Under the pieces are notes generated by a model that had not been told where the DNA came from, searched no databases, and saw only the letters and a list, made by a program, of their open reading frames with translations. Made by a program: the position numbers and the translations under genes. DNA of 64,000 bases from Stentor coeruleus (lineage: Eukaryota; Ciliophora; Heterotrichea; Heterotrichida; Stentoridae). Positions 43,941 to 54,400 of this stretch are shown one piece after another (position 1 is the stretch's first letter; the number at the start of each line of letters is the position of its first letter). The DNA lies in the NCBI GenBank assembly GCA_001970955.1, contig MPUH01000328.1:1-64000 (forward strand), written 5' to 3'.

Positions 43941-44318
43941 ATGGCACAAGCTCTAGGCAAAGAAGTAAGCGACCTTCGGAAAATCCAAAAGGAACTTGCG
44001 CGTATAGAAAGTATGATCCAAGACTATGTCCTTAAAAAGCATGAGAATGAAATGGTCAGGGATGTAAGCTTAATATAGGAACTTCAAATAGTCACAGATG
44101 GGAATGTCTATAAACTAATAGGTCCAGCTTTAATTCCTCAGAAGTTAGATGAAGCAAGAGGAAATGTGGATAAAAGACTGGAGTTTATCAATAAAGAAAT
44201 GTAATGAACATATAGTACAAGACTGGATAAACTTAAGGCTGACTTTTTGAAGAAAAATGAGGAAAAGCAAGAGAAAATCATGAAAATGCAGAAGGATTTA
44301 GGACCTAGAGGCAAGTAA
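43941..44318 (+). CDS. PFDN6: Prefoldin subunit 6
   Basis: Start is ATG 43941. Two 15-nt introns, GTAAGCTTAATATAG (44064-44078) and GTAATGAACATATAG (44201-44215), restore a frame of 116 codons (115 residues), so no long open frame marks this gene. It is a beta-type prefoldin: an N-terminal coiled-coil helix (EVSDLRKIQKELARIESMIQ), a beta-hairpin core (NVYKLIGPALIPQKLDEARGNVDKRLEFI) and a C-terminal helix. The YKLIGP and EAR-x-x-V-x-KRL phrases match PFDN6. Prefoldin hands nascent actin and tubulin to the CCT chaperonin. The last codons (DLGPRGK, stop) lie inside a 98-bp duplication whose second copy follows directly. Confidence 0.93.
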
Positions 44319-44491
44319 TTAGAAATATAAAGATAGTTTTTAGTATTAAAAAAACAGCTTGTGGGGTATGGATTTTTTATATGAGTTTTAAGATTTAGGA
44401 CCTAGAGGCAAGTAATTAGAAATATAAAGATAGTTTTTAGTATTAAAAAAACAGCTTGTGGAGTGTGGATTTTTTATATGAGTTTTAAGAT
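44294..44491. repeat. 98-bp diverged tandem duplication covering the PFDN6 3' end
   Basis: Copy 1 (44294-44391) includes the last codons of PFDN6 plus 3' flank. Copy 2 (44392-44491) repeats it with at least three base differences. Because they differ, this one is a real duplication rather than an assembly overlap. The second copy carries an extra, unattached DLGPRGK-stop. Confidence 0.85.
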
Positions 44492-45171
44492 TCAGGCAGA
44501 TGATAATTATGAAAATTAAGAGATTTAGTTTTGGTGTAAGGATGGAATATGGGCAGATTGGATTGTGAGGGATTTTAATAGATTTTCGATTGGATAACAA
44601 GAAGTTTATCTTTGAATTATAAGTTTTGTGTAAAGTGAATTGTATATGAAAATATGATTTATTATAATTTTTATGTATAGTTTGCAGAAAACTCTGACTT
44701 AACATCAATAATAAACTAATTTGTATAGACTAAGCACTGGAAATATAATATTATATTAAAAAAATTTTTCTTACTTGAATATTAAAAATTATCCTAAAGT
44801 TATCAAAAGCAAATACTTTAATACTATTAAAAACAACACTTAATATATCATATAACAAAAACTAATAATACATAAAAAAAACCCAAAATCTACCCAGGAT
44901 AATCTAAACATCCCAAAATTTTATTATATTATAAACTTATAATTAACATACAAATCCTTACTCTATATCCTAAACTTTCCTCATATCCTCATCTTTCCCC
45001 TTTTAACTACCAAAAAATTTTGTATTCAATTTTTTCTTACAAAAAAAACCTAAAATTTTCATGCATGAAAAAACAATTTGCCAATAATCACCTAATACTC
45101 CATTCAAGACAATGCAAAATATCCAAATTATTCATATTAAACATCCAATACAAAAATCTTAAACTAGTAAA
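44492..45171. other. Intergenic between plus-strand genes
   Basis: G/T-rich to about 44650 (3' flank of PFDN6), then AT- and C/A-rich to 45171 (5' flank of the next gene). The minus-strand frame at 44388-44708 is a bias artefact. Confidence 0.6.
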
Positions 45172-46161
45172 ATGAGTTTAAATACTTACAACATTGACCT
45201 AACTCCATCATTTTCAGTACTTTCTGTCAGACAAATGCTCACAGGTAAACAAGTCCTTATAGATTTTTTTTCCAAAAACCCTTTGTGGGTGTTGTGTTTA
45301 AACAAGAATTCATTGTCTTTGATTAAAAAATTTCATGGGCTTAACAAGAATTATCATCATTCAAGTTTTATTGTTATTTTTTCGAATCCTGAAGGAATTA
45401 GGAAAAAAATTGGAGCTGGTGGGGATAAGCCGGATGTGTATTGGGTAGAAAAACGTTATAGGGAAGATATCTATAAAGCTTTAAAAATTTTTCAGTTGCC
45501 CTGGGTGTTATCTTTTGAAGAAGGCCAGCCTGTTTATTCAGGCAAAGATTTTCCAGCCGACTTGTCAGAATTAAAACCTATCGAAGATTTTGAACAACCC
45601 CAATCCCCACTGCAAAGCGAAAACGCTAAAATCCTAACTTCTCTCAAAGAGCAAGTCCAAATCCTGAAATCCAAAACTAAAAAACATGAAACAAAGGAAA
45701 TTAACTACAAATCAAAAATAACTGATCTAAAAAACACCATAAATACCCTATCTTCCGAAATAACCCTACTTAAAAAAATCTTAAAAAACAACGAAATCCA
45801 ACCTATCATGAGCCCAGAGCCCAAATTCACTTATTCAAAAAATATCATAAACCAAAACATAACCCCAAGAAAACCTCATTTTCAATCAATCGACATACCA
45901 GAAGATGACAACATATGGAAATCCATCGAAAACTGTAGTGAAAAATTCTCAAACCTCGCAGAAATCAGTGTATCCAAAGAACTTTGGATTAACAACCATG
46001 ATATAAAAATGCCAAAAATCCCTGTATCAAAACGTTCATCAAAACTAAATTCTATATCATCTCCAGATAAATCTAAAAGAAAAAACAGCCTTTCTAGAGA
46101 TGCGATAAACAGAGTAAGTCCAAGCATTTTCAAGTCAAATGCTAAGAAAATCTTATATTAA
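45172..46161 (+). CDS. Coiled-coil protein with possible thioredoxin-like N-terminal domain, unknown
   Basis: A 329-residue protein. Residues about 10-125 alternate beta strands and helices (KQVLIDFFSKNPLWVLCLNK, then SSFIVIFSNPEG, then LPWVLSFEEGQPVY). The order recalls a thioredoxin-like fold, but no CxxC is present, so this is only a suggestion. About 150-200 is a coiled coil. The tail is Ser/Lys-rich and basic. I infer a structural or adaptor protein. Intronless, TAA stop. Confidence 0.6.
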   Translation: MSLNTYNIDLTPSFSVLSVRQMLTGKQVLIDFFSKNPLWVLCLNKNSLSLIKKFHGLNKNYHHSSFIVIFSNPEGIRKKIGAGGDKPDVYWVEKRYREDIYKALKIFQLPWVLSFEEGQPVYSGKDFPADLSELKPIEDFEQPQSPLQSENAKILTSLKEQVQILKSKTKKHETKEINYKSKITDLKNTINTLSSEITLLKKILKNNEIQPIMSPEPKFTYSKNIINQNITPRKPHFQSIDIPEDDNIWKSIENCSEKFSNLAEISVSKELWINNHDIKMPKIPVSKRSSKLNSISSPDKSKRKNSLSRDAINRVSPSIFKSNAKKILY

Positions 46162-47571
46162 ATATTCTTTATTTTTTATATACTTTTCAAGTTAAATAGA
46201 TTTTTTTTTTGATCGTTTTTAGTTTTGGATTGGGATATGGAAAAATACTTCAGCAATGTTAATTTGATTGGAAAAAGTTGGAAAAAAGTTATAACATTAA
46301 AATATCTTATGTGTTTTTAGATGAGAATTGCACGGAAGATGATAAGAGTAATTTGAAGAAGAATAAAGGGTTTCGGGGGATTTTTGTTGGTGATTAGAGT
46401 ATTTGGGTATTTTGAGGATGCAGAAATGTTTGTGGGTTTTGGTTTGAGGATGATTTTTTTGATGGAGAGAGGTTTGTTAGTTAAGGGGTGTGAGAAAATA
46501 TTGACCATTGACTTGGTTTTCTTTGAATTACTTCTGTTTTTGGAAGAGATTTTTTATTGGGTTAATGGAATTTTATAAAGGGTATAATTGATGTTTGTAT
46601 ATATAATGGTATAGGGAATTATAGTATTATGTGAATTTTATGTGCTATTTATGAAATAAATATATTGAAGGTTGATAAAAAATAGCTATAATTTGATGTA
46701 AAATGTGGGTTGATTTTAATAAAATAGACTGATAGTATGAAATTTAATATTTTTTTACATAAAAGAGTTAGAAATTATAGAATTCAAAGAATAAAAAAAA
46801 TTCTTTTTATAATATTCTAAGGTGTTCTAATACTCAAATTCAAGGCAAATTTTGCATTTGCTTTATAATTTTGTATATGTGCTTCTCTTAAAGATAATAG
46901 TTTATATTGTGCATGAAATCATAAATCTTTAAGATCTTGATAAACTCATAGAAATAATTAAGTATTTTTCTAATCTTCCACAATAAATAATCTCACAACT
47001 TCAAATAACTTCAAACTTTAACTTGCTTTATTTTTCCTATTTTTTTCCTATATTATTCCTAAATATATAAATCCAATTCTTTAATTTTTATACTTTTAGA
47101 TTCCTTATGATGCCCTATTTTCCATCATATTTCCCCTATCCTCATCTTAGCCATCTAAAAAACATAACTTTCAACAACATCTCCTTTTTAATAATTTCCT
47201 AAAAATATTCCAGCCATTCAAAATTCATAAAGCCTATTACCATAGTTTTTTATACAAATTGCTTAAATTGATAAACAAAAGATATTTTTTTTTTTAGCAA
47301 TCCAAATTTTCAATCTGACAGGATTTCAGGAAAAATAGATTACCCATATCATTAAGTGCTTTAACGCCAATAGCTCTACCTCTTACCTGCAAAAGATATT
47401 ATATTTTTCAGCGTTTGTGAAATCTTCATCTAATCCTAAATTAATAAGAAATCTATCTTTTTATCTAAATTTGAAACGTTCATTGTAAATCCTAAAAAAA
47501 AATCGCAATTTTCTAGTTACCATAAAAATTACTTACCTCACTAAATTGCATTTTCATCTTAAAAATTATTT
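46162..47571. other. 3' flank and AT-rich island
   Basis: 46200-46570 is strongly G/T-rich (3' flank of the preceding gene). 46600-47570 is AT-rich without strand bias or recognisable genes. The frames at 46317-46578 are bias artefacts. Confidence 0.55.
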
Positions 47572-47790
47572 TTATAATCTAAGTAATCGATCTGGAATTG
47601 ATTTTTGTGAGTTTTTCTTGGGGATTTTCATATTTAAAAATTGATTTTTGTGAGTTTTTCTTGGGGTTTCTCCAGCTGTTTTAGGTTGTATGTTTCTGGT
47701 GTAGTTAACTATTTTTTCATTTAATCTCTTTGTCCTTGCAATATTTTGGCTATTTGCAGTACTTTTTGAAAGGTTTGACGAATAATACAT
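47572..47790 (-). CDS. Small basic ORF carrying an internal duplication, doubtful
   Basis: A 72-codon frame, rich in N, K, S and T, without known motifs. Its C-terminal third covers a 43-bp tandem repeat (47598-47640 and 47641-47683), so the frame differs if one copy is artificial. No strand-biased flanks support it. Possibly a relic of a larger gene. Confidence 0.25.
   Translation of the reverse strand: MYYSSNLSKSTANSQNIARTKRLNEKIVNYTRNIQPKTAGETPRKTHKNQFLNMKIPKKNSQKSIPDRLLRL
47598..47683. repeat. 43-bp tandem duplication
   Basis: TTGATTTTTGTGAGTTTTTC and the following TTGGGG recur at 47598 and 47641. The shared part is about 26 bp, with the rest of the unit present once between them. Confidence 0.7.
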
Positions 47791-48034
47791 ATTTTTTTTA
47801 ACCCTATACTTAATTTGTACTAAAATAACTTATTTTTATATCTTTACTAAAAACTCAAGATTTGTAATATCAAATACTAATTTTAAAATTTATCAACCTT
47901 ATTATATGCTATTCTAATCCTTGCTTAGCTATTTCATCTTGGAATTTATTATAGAGTTTTACTTGTATTTTTTTGTGTCTAGTGTTTGGTATTAGATTGT
48001 GGGTTATTTTCATCAATTGCATTACATATTCTCT

Positions 48035-48679
48035 GTGTTTTCTAAAGAACACTTAATGGATATTTTGAATTTGGCTGAAGAAAAAAAATGTTTGTATTTT
48101 TTGATGAAGTTTATCATGGTATGATTTTTGGAAAATTTCATTATTTATTAGGATCATTAACTGATATTGTCCCTGTTTTTACAGTAAGAGCTTTGAGTAA
48201 AATATTTTTGGTCCCTGGATGCAGATGATATTAATTTATGAAAAATATAACTAATGCGAAAAATATAGGCATGCAATAAATAAGATTTAAAAAAATGTTT
48301 TTGTGCCCAGTCCCTTTTATTAAGAAAGCAATTCCAAAAGATTATGAAAATCTTCATGAAAACTACTTTGCTGAAGTAATGTAAAAAGTGAAAGAAAGAG
48401 TTGAAATCTTAAGAATATATTAACTGATGTCGCTGAACTTAATACTTGATCTTCTGAAGGATCACTTTATTATAGGTTGCTATTGACTTTACTAATATGG
48501 ATGTGAAATATTCTGTAGAGTTTGTTCAAAAATTGGCTCAGGAAGAAAGGGTGGTAATTATGCCAGCCGAAGTATTTTTAAATCATTCATTATTTAGAAT
48601 TGTTCTTTATCATCCAATTCATATAATTGAAGAGTGCATGAATCGCATTAAATAATTTATTCAAAGACATACAGTATAG
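48035..48679 (+). pseudogene. Tyrosine-aminotransferase-like pseudogene (C-terminal half)
   Basis: Fragments match the C-terminal half of a class I PLP aminotransferase, closest in wording to tyrosine aminotransferase. In order: VFSKEHLMDILNLAEEKK, then YFFDEVYHGMIFGKFHYL, then VFTVRALSKIFLVPGCR (containing the Schiff-base lysine position in ALSK), then SEGSLYY, VAIDFTNMDVKYSVEF and MPAEVFLNHSLFRIV...IIEECMNRIK. At least two frameshifts and several stops (including TGA after VPGCR) break it. The N-terminal half is not visible. Flanking DNA is AT-rich and unbiased. An old, dead host gene copy. Confidence 0.8.
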
Positions 48680-49759
48680 TTAATTTAAGATTAGTTTTAG
48701 TAAATTTATCAAAATTTTAACAGAATTTTTAGTTTTGTTAAAAAAACCTTATCCAATTTATTTTTTCTGTAAACATTTTAAATTAAACGAATTTATGATT
48801 AACATGTTAAGCATTTAAATTTTTTTGTGCTATCTTTAGAGTAAAATCTTTGATTTCTTCCTAAACTTTTGTATATTCTTCTTATAATATCTCCCAAAAA
48901 CTTTTTACTAATAATATTAAATAATTCAAAGTTTGCATAGGTTTTGCTGAATATTTGCAAAGTGCTTTCAGTATTGTTAGCATTTAACTCAAACTAACTT
49001 TAACAAAGATAAAAAATAGACACTAAAGACAATTAGCATATGTAATAATTTTTTCGAATTTGTTTGTGAAATTTCAGAGGTAAAGAAAGCTAATTCTTTT
49101 AACCTCAATTCTCTCGAAAGCAATCCTAAGATTTAATTATCTACTAAGGTTAAGAAATGTTTTTTTAATTTTCTGATTTAGATTTTTATAAACTTAATAT
49201 ACAGTACGTATCTAAAACTTAAATTATTATAGATGATTATTAAGATGATATAACTGATTTTGATAATCTTTCTGGCCAACACAAAATGTCTTGTCCTAAA
49301 TAACTCATAACTAATTTTATAAATGATTTAATGCCGAATTTTTAGCAGCTCCAATAATTTATAGTAAAAATCATCCTTTTCATGATTTTCTTTTTCAAGT
49401 AAACTTTTCCTTCATCAAGGCATAATGTTTGTGATTATCACACAGATTTATTTGACTCATATTATAGCCTATTGCCGACATATATAAATTTTATGATTAT
49501 ATACCCAAACTATATATATATCAATTATATTGCCTTATAAAGTTTAAAGTAATTTTACTAAAATTTTATATTAGATTCTTAATTAAATCGATTTACAAAC
49601 AAAATATCTTCTTATCCAAAATAAAATTTAACTACCCAATTTATCTAGTAAAAAACACTAAAACTTATAAGAAAACTAATTTCTAACAATTTCATCTAGC
49701 AAAGTCATCATTTTTTATGCAAAAACTCTTCAAAATTTTTTTTTTACACAAATAATAAT
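48680..49759. other. AT-rich island, no gene seen
   Basis: AT-rich and unbiased to about 49560, then A/C-rich before the next start codon. Short coding-like phrases occur on both strands (for example around 49050-49130 plus) but belong to no family I recognise. Confidence 0.5.
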
Positions 49760-50368
49760 ATGGAACCAGAACGAGCATTTCCTCCTCCCACATTTCCAGT
49801 CTCCCTTAATACTTTTTATAAAACTTCACCTAAAAACTATAAGGAAAAGCTGCCTTGTATATGTGAAAAGCATAAACAAAGGGATTATATATCAAAACAA
49901 GTTATTCTCAAAAGAAGATTTCCAAGACTTGACGTTAATTCCCATGCAAGTTCAGTTTCTCCTATACGTACTCAAAACCTGAACGACTCTCCTTTAAAAT
50001 ATGCTTTGAATTTTATTAATGAAGAAGGGTATATGAAATATACAGATGAAATAACTCAAAAGATAAGAAGTAAAAGTCCAATACAAGGACCTAAGGCTTT
50101 TGTCCCAATAAACTCACATGAAGCAAAAGGTTGTATTACAAGAATTGTATCTGGATGTACTGGGGAACCGTATTTAAGCCCGCAGACTTTAGGTTATAAT
50201 GAACGAGTAGAAAGTGTTAAGAAAAGGGTCGGAGGCGAGTTCAGGTCCGGGCAGAAATGTAGTTTTTTAAATGACAATAAAGCTTTCCTTAACAGCTTTA
50301 ACACTTTCGACACGTTTAAGTCAATAGCTTCTTCAAGACTTGATTCAAAGTCGGGAGGAAAAAATTAA
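49760..50368 (+). CDS. Basic Ser/Pro-rich protein, unknown
   Basis: A 202-residue protein with Pro-rich N-terminus (AFPPPTFPVS), several SP motifs (SVSPIR, DSPLK, KSPIQ) that could be kinase targets, and no membrane segment or known domain. Similar in style to the 219-residue and 175-residue basic proteins at 28937-29596 and 54662-55189; all three look like ciliate-specific structural or disordered proteins. Intronless. Confidence 0.6.
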   Translation: MEPERAFPPPTFPVSLNTFYKTSPKNYKEKLPCICEKHKQRDYISKQVILKRRFPRLDVNSHASSVSPIRTQNLNDSPLKYALNFINEEGYMKYTDEITQKIRSKSPIQGPKAFVPINSHEAKGCITRIVSGCTGEPYLSPQTLGYNERVESVKKRVGGEFRSGQKCSFLNDNKAFLNSFNTFDTFKSIASSRLDSKSGGKN

Positions 50369-50990
50369 CCATTTGATTATTGAATATCTAACTTAATCTT
50401 TATCTTAAGCTTTTAGTATTTATATAGAAAAACTTCTATTATTGTAATCTAATACTTTAAAAAAGAGTTTATAGGGATGTATATACTATTTTTCTGATGC
50501 TAGAACATACTTTTATTTATTAAAATTCGCTTTCAGGACTAAAATTTTCTTAGATGCCAACACAAAATTGTATGATTTCTTGAAGACATGTAAAATCCTG
50601 TAAGAAAAACTTTCGACACCAACTCCGAGAAACACTTATTATTAAATATCAAAGCATATAATATATTGTAGAATGCATTTTCTTATTGCATATTCAACTA
50701 AAATTGATATGATAATTTAGTGTGATAAAAATTAACTTAAATGCCATTTAGAAAAAATCCCATAATTTTCCTTATCATATACTTAAGAAAATAAACCAAC
50801 AGATGGAAATAATATTCTCAGAGAGTTTCTATGGAAAAATCTTCCTAAAATTAAAAATTATTCGTAAAAAAAGTGTTTTTGGGATATGCGGGATTTCAAA
50901 TTATTCGTAAAAAAAGTGTTTTTGGGATATGCGGGATTTTGAAATTAGGAATTTTTCTGGGTTTACTTAAAACTTAAATTCCAAAGTATT
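50369..50990. other. Intergenic, no gene seen
   Basis: AT-rich. Holds the 43-bp repeat at 50855-50940. No coding signal. Confidence 0.5.
50855..50940. repeat. 43-bp tandem duplication
   Basis: 50855-50897 and 50898-50940, each starting AAATTATTCGTAAAAAAAG and ending near GATATGCGGGATTT. Practically identical. Confidence 0.85.
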
Positions 50991-51530
50991 AGAAAATATA
51001 TGATGGGGCCTGTGAATATATTTCTGATGCCTTTTTATAATAATTTATTGTTTTTTCTTTATCGCAAACAATATTCCAAAAGTATTTTCCTATTGTGCTT
51101 ACTATGTTTAAAAAGAAGCCCAGGGCTCCTTTCATTTTTATTTCTGTATCGATTATATGTTTCTTGCTGCTTTTTTTTTACTTGAAATGTACCCGAGGTA
51201 TTTGTAGGAGTCAGTTTCTTTAAGTTGGTTTTTATTAATTATTATTTGTGGTTTATGATTAGTTCCATATACCACTACTTCCGATTTAGGATAGTTGAGG
51301 TTGAGTTTATAGTCTATAAGCCATTTCTCAACTATTTTGCTTAAGCCTTGTAATTCTTATTTAGAGTCTGCAGCCAGGACTATATCGTCTGCGTAAAGTA
51401 AGATTCCTACTTTTCTGTTGTTTGATATTTTTATTCCATAAGGGCTCTTTTCAATTGCCCATGCAAGTTCGTTCGGTATAAAATTTAAGCACATTGGAGA
51501 TGATATAAGTCTAATAAGAAGCATTTTATT
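50991..51530 (-). mobile_element. LINE (non-LTR) reverse-transcriptase fragment
   Basis: On the minus strand 51525 down to about 51190 reads LISSPMCLNFIPNELAWAIE, then VGILLYADDIVLAADSK, then a stop, ELQGLSKIVEKWLIDYKLN and YPKSEVVVYG, ending KETDSYKYLGYIS. The YADD catalytic box, the downstream W...KLN-x-x-YPKSE and the Y-KYLG motif are those of LINE reverse transcriptase palm and thumb. A further frame to about 51000 (MKGALGFFLNIVSTIGK) resembles the region that follows. The upstream RT motifs, endonuclease and ORF1 are absent. It has at least one internal stop and a frame change. It ends only about 30 bp from the 3' end of the next minus-strand gene. Confidence 0.85.
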
Positions 51531-51558
51531 AAAAATCTTATTTATCCTAATATAATTT

Positions 51559-52128
51559 TTAGTTCTTCCAAGAGTCTGTCAAACAAAATACTATATCTTT
51601 ACTTTGTTGTTCATAGAAATTCATAAAAGCTTTCTTTAGCCTCATAGATTCTTCTTCTTTATTTTCCGTTTGCTCTATGAATTCTTCTTTTTCTTTTGTT
51701 ACTTTTTGGACTTGCTCTTGACTATAAATTAAAAGGAGAGACGTGTGGTTTTTTGGGTTAATCCAAATTATCGCCAGCAGTTTAGAAATATTACTTACGT
51801 CATCATTTACCATACTTAGAATTGTCGATGGGCTATAGTAAATGCAAACTTTGAAGAATGCTGGTGGGGAGTTAAATTGCAGATTTATATAAATCATGCA
51901 GTCGCTTAGAATTTTCAAGTAAATACCAAACCCGATCGCTTTGCAAGTATCAACCAGAATCATATTTTTTGTACTTATATTTTTAACTGAAATGTTTATA
52001 TCACTAAGTATATTTGCATAAATCATAACAAGCTCTTCCTTAACATCCTTGCAACTGTCATTTATCTCGCTGAATCCTTCGTTTATACTGTATTCGATCC
52101 CTAATTCCTCGATCGTTAAAGGTTCCAT
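51559..52128 (-). CDS. Protein of unknown function, helical with C-terminal coiled coil
   Basis: A 189-residue protein with acidic N-terminus, a hydrophobic-rich middle (about 55-135, alternating strands and helices, such as FFKVCIYYSPSTILS and LLAIIWINPKNHTSLLLIY) and a charged coiled-coil end (about 138-175). The pattern recalls small roadblock- or longin-like folds, but I see no diagnostic motif. Intronless. The LINE fragment lies immediately beyond its 3' end. Confidence 0.55.
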   Translation of the reverse strand: MEPLTIEELGIEYSINEGFSEINDSCKDVKEELVMIYANILSDINISVKNISTKNMILVDTCKAIGFGIYLKILSDCMIYINLQFNSPPAFFKVCIYYSPSTILSMVNDDVSNISKLLAIIWINPKNHTSLLLIYSQEQVQKVTKEKEEFIEQTENKEEESMRLKKAFMNFYEQQSKDIVFCLTDSWKN

Positions 52129-52884
52129 TTAACTATTTAATAATAAACTATGTCTCTAATTTGTATTTAAATTTATGACAACTAAAGCTGATTAAAAATA
52201 AGCTTAATCGCTTTCTTGAAATCTTTATTTTCACTTTAGAATTTGTTTTCTTAGACATAATAAGTAAGATGAAATTATATCTATAATTTAATTATTCTAT
52301 AACGTCACTAAGCATAAATACGGAACTTTTACTAGGTAAGTAATAACTCAAAGCAAAAAAGGAACAATATTAGATGCTGGAAAAAATGAATATTAAGATA
52401 TTATTACAAAAAAAGTTAAAGCTAATTGTATATCATATAATAAAAAGGTCATCAACATCAATAGATTTTATTATAAATTCTGCAAAACCTGCTTTTATCA
52501 TATCCCCAGTCTTAACTTCTAATGTGAACTTAGTCCCAACACCTTATATTTTTCCATAATCATCAGAGCTTATTCTCCCTGTACCTTTTCTAACTATTAT
52601 CACATAAAGCAATTCAACGAAAAACCTAAAATTTTTTATATAAGACTATATTAAATATACCAACTCATCAATAAGAAATAAAATCTCTCTTTACATTAAC
52701 TCTAGATCAGTAATAAAGTTATATAAAAACCATCCAAAAAAAAATTATTATAAAAAAATCAGAAAAGAATCACCAAACTAATTTAAATGATTCCCACATC
52801 AACTGTCCTATTTATCATTCAAACATTTATCAACCCCACAACTTCCTGAAAAAAAAAAACTGCAACATAACATCAGAAAACACT
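52129..52884. other. Intergenic with a possible FHA-like relic
   Basis: AT-rich, C/A-rich near 52884 (3' flank of the next minus-strand gene). On the minus strand about 52620-52440 gives YVIIVRKGTGRISSDDYGKI, a TAA, then GVGTKFTLEVKTGDMIKAGFAEFII, which resembles the end of an FHA domain. No start, no other exon and a stop not removable as a tiny intron, so at most a relic. Confidence 0.35.
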
Positions 52885-53487
52885 TCATAAGAATATAAAA
52901 ATTATATACAAAAAAGACAACACATTATTCCAACATATACTCATGACAACATAATAATATTTTATTCTACCCAATTCTTCTTCTTCATCGAAAAACAATA
53001 GTTTTAAATCAATGTTCGGGTTTACAACCACACAATTTTTCCTTTCAATATTTTCTGAATCTCCTTCAAATCTAACTAATGAATCCAAAACATCATCTTG
53101 TGAAGTATTTAAACTTCTAGACTTTTCTAATTGCCCCTCATCATTATCATCTTGTTTAAGTTCTTCTGTGATTTTTTTATCTTTCAATAGTAATTCTGAT
53201 AACTCATCTTCTAACTGTGTAGGATTTGAGTTTAAATCTATTTGATGTGATGCTGATACAACTTTCATTAGTTCAAGATGCTTACTTGATATTGGACGTG
53301 GGGTTAAACATGTTTTCATTTTAGGTAGTTTTGAAGACCTTTGATGATTTTTTTCTTGAGCATTCATTAGTATGGCTTTGCTATGTTAAAGTTACGCTTT
53401 GAATTGTTGAGTTTTTTCAAGCATTTTTTCTTGGCGTGAGAGGATTTCGTTTGTGTATTTGTTTTGGTCGAATTTTTTTAGGTTCAT
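52885..53487 (-). CDS. Acidic protein with hydrophobic C-terminus, unknown
   Basis: Start is ATG 53487. A 15-nt intron GTAACTTTAACATAG at 53381-53395 joins a short first exon (MNLKKFDQNKYTNEILSRQ...) to the main frame; spliced length 196 codons (195 residues). The middle is acidic and serine-rich (DELSELLLKDKKITEELKQDDNDEG). The last 20 or so residues are hydrophobic (SICWNNVLSFLYIIFIFL) and could be a tail anchor, though the frame might also run past the natural end. No family recognised. Confidence 0.6.
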
Positions 53488-53689
53488 AATTAAGAGTATT
53501 AGAGAAAATTATATGATGGATGAGGAAATGGGTTGGAAGATTTTTAAGATGAGGTTAGGAGGGTGGCTTTTTGTTTGTATTGATTTAGTGATTATAAGAT
53601 TTTTATGATGTTAGGATTGAGGTAAGGGTTTTAATATGAATGATGATGGTTTAGATAAGGTTTTTTATAGGGAAATGTGTGTTGGATTA

Positions 53690-53819
53690 TTTAATTTTCC
53701 CAGGAGTTAGGATATTTTGATGAAAATATTAGGAATATGATGATATTGATTATTTAACTTTCCCAGGAGTTAGGATATTTTGATGAAAATATTAGGAATA
53801 TGATGATATTGATTATTTA
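53690..53819. repeat. 63-bp tandem duplication
   Basis: CAGGAGTTAGGATATTTTG occurs at 53701 and 53764 inside a 63-bp repeated unit. The copies differ by at least one base (TTTAATTTT versus TTTAACTTT). Confidence 0.85.
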
Positions 53820-54286
53820 TAATAGATTGATAAATTTAGGCAGTGGTTTAAATTTCTTTGGATGTATAATATGGGTAATAAAAGTTATGGATAATTAGAA
53901 TTTTGGATGTTAAAATATTTAGGAGATTTTTTATGTAATGGGAATATGAACTTGATAATAGGAATTCAATTTAATACTGGATTACGATTTTAATTTTGTA
54001 GATGATATAATATAATGTACTTTTCAAATTTTTATATTTTATTTCATGGATTTCATTATCTCTACCTGCAATTTAGCTTTTCAATTTCACAAATTAGTTC
54101 CTTTTGATTTTGTCATATAACAGTTCACATATTTATCTATCTTAAGTTTATCTCCACCTATAATATTTACTCTTTTTATAAGTTCTTTGGTTATTTTAGG
54201 TATATCTTTAGTATATATTTATGAATTATTTTTTGAAGTACGGCTAGTTTTATCTTATAAAAATTCTCAAAATGTTTTCGTGTTCT

Positions 54287-54400
54287 TTAGAAATTATTTC
54301 TTTTTATTTGAAATGAATTTATGCAATCTAAACTGAAATTTATAAAATTATTAATTCTTTTTATTTGAAATGAATTTATGCTATCTAAACTGAAATTTAA
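54287..54400. repeat. 57-bp tandem duplication
   Basis: TTATTTGAAATGAATTTATG recurs at 54304 and 54361; the copies differ at one base (GCAATC versus GCTATC) and at their ends. Confidence 0.8.

Noticed and set aside
44388-44708. 106-codon minus-strand frame
   Set aside because: Begins in the duplicated PFDN6 3' end and runs antisense through a G/T-biased 3' flank.
47280-47570. OB-fold-like phrase on the minus strand (VRGRAIGVKALND)
   Set aside because: Short, without a consistent frame before or after it; similarity to aminoacyl-tRNA synthetase OB-folds is not convincing.
52440-52620. FHA-domain gene on the minus strand
   Set aside because: Only the end of the domain is suggested, with an in-frame TAA not removable as a tiny intron and no start or neighbouring exon.
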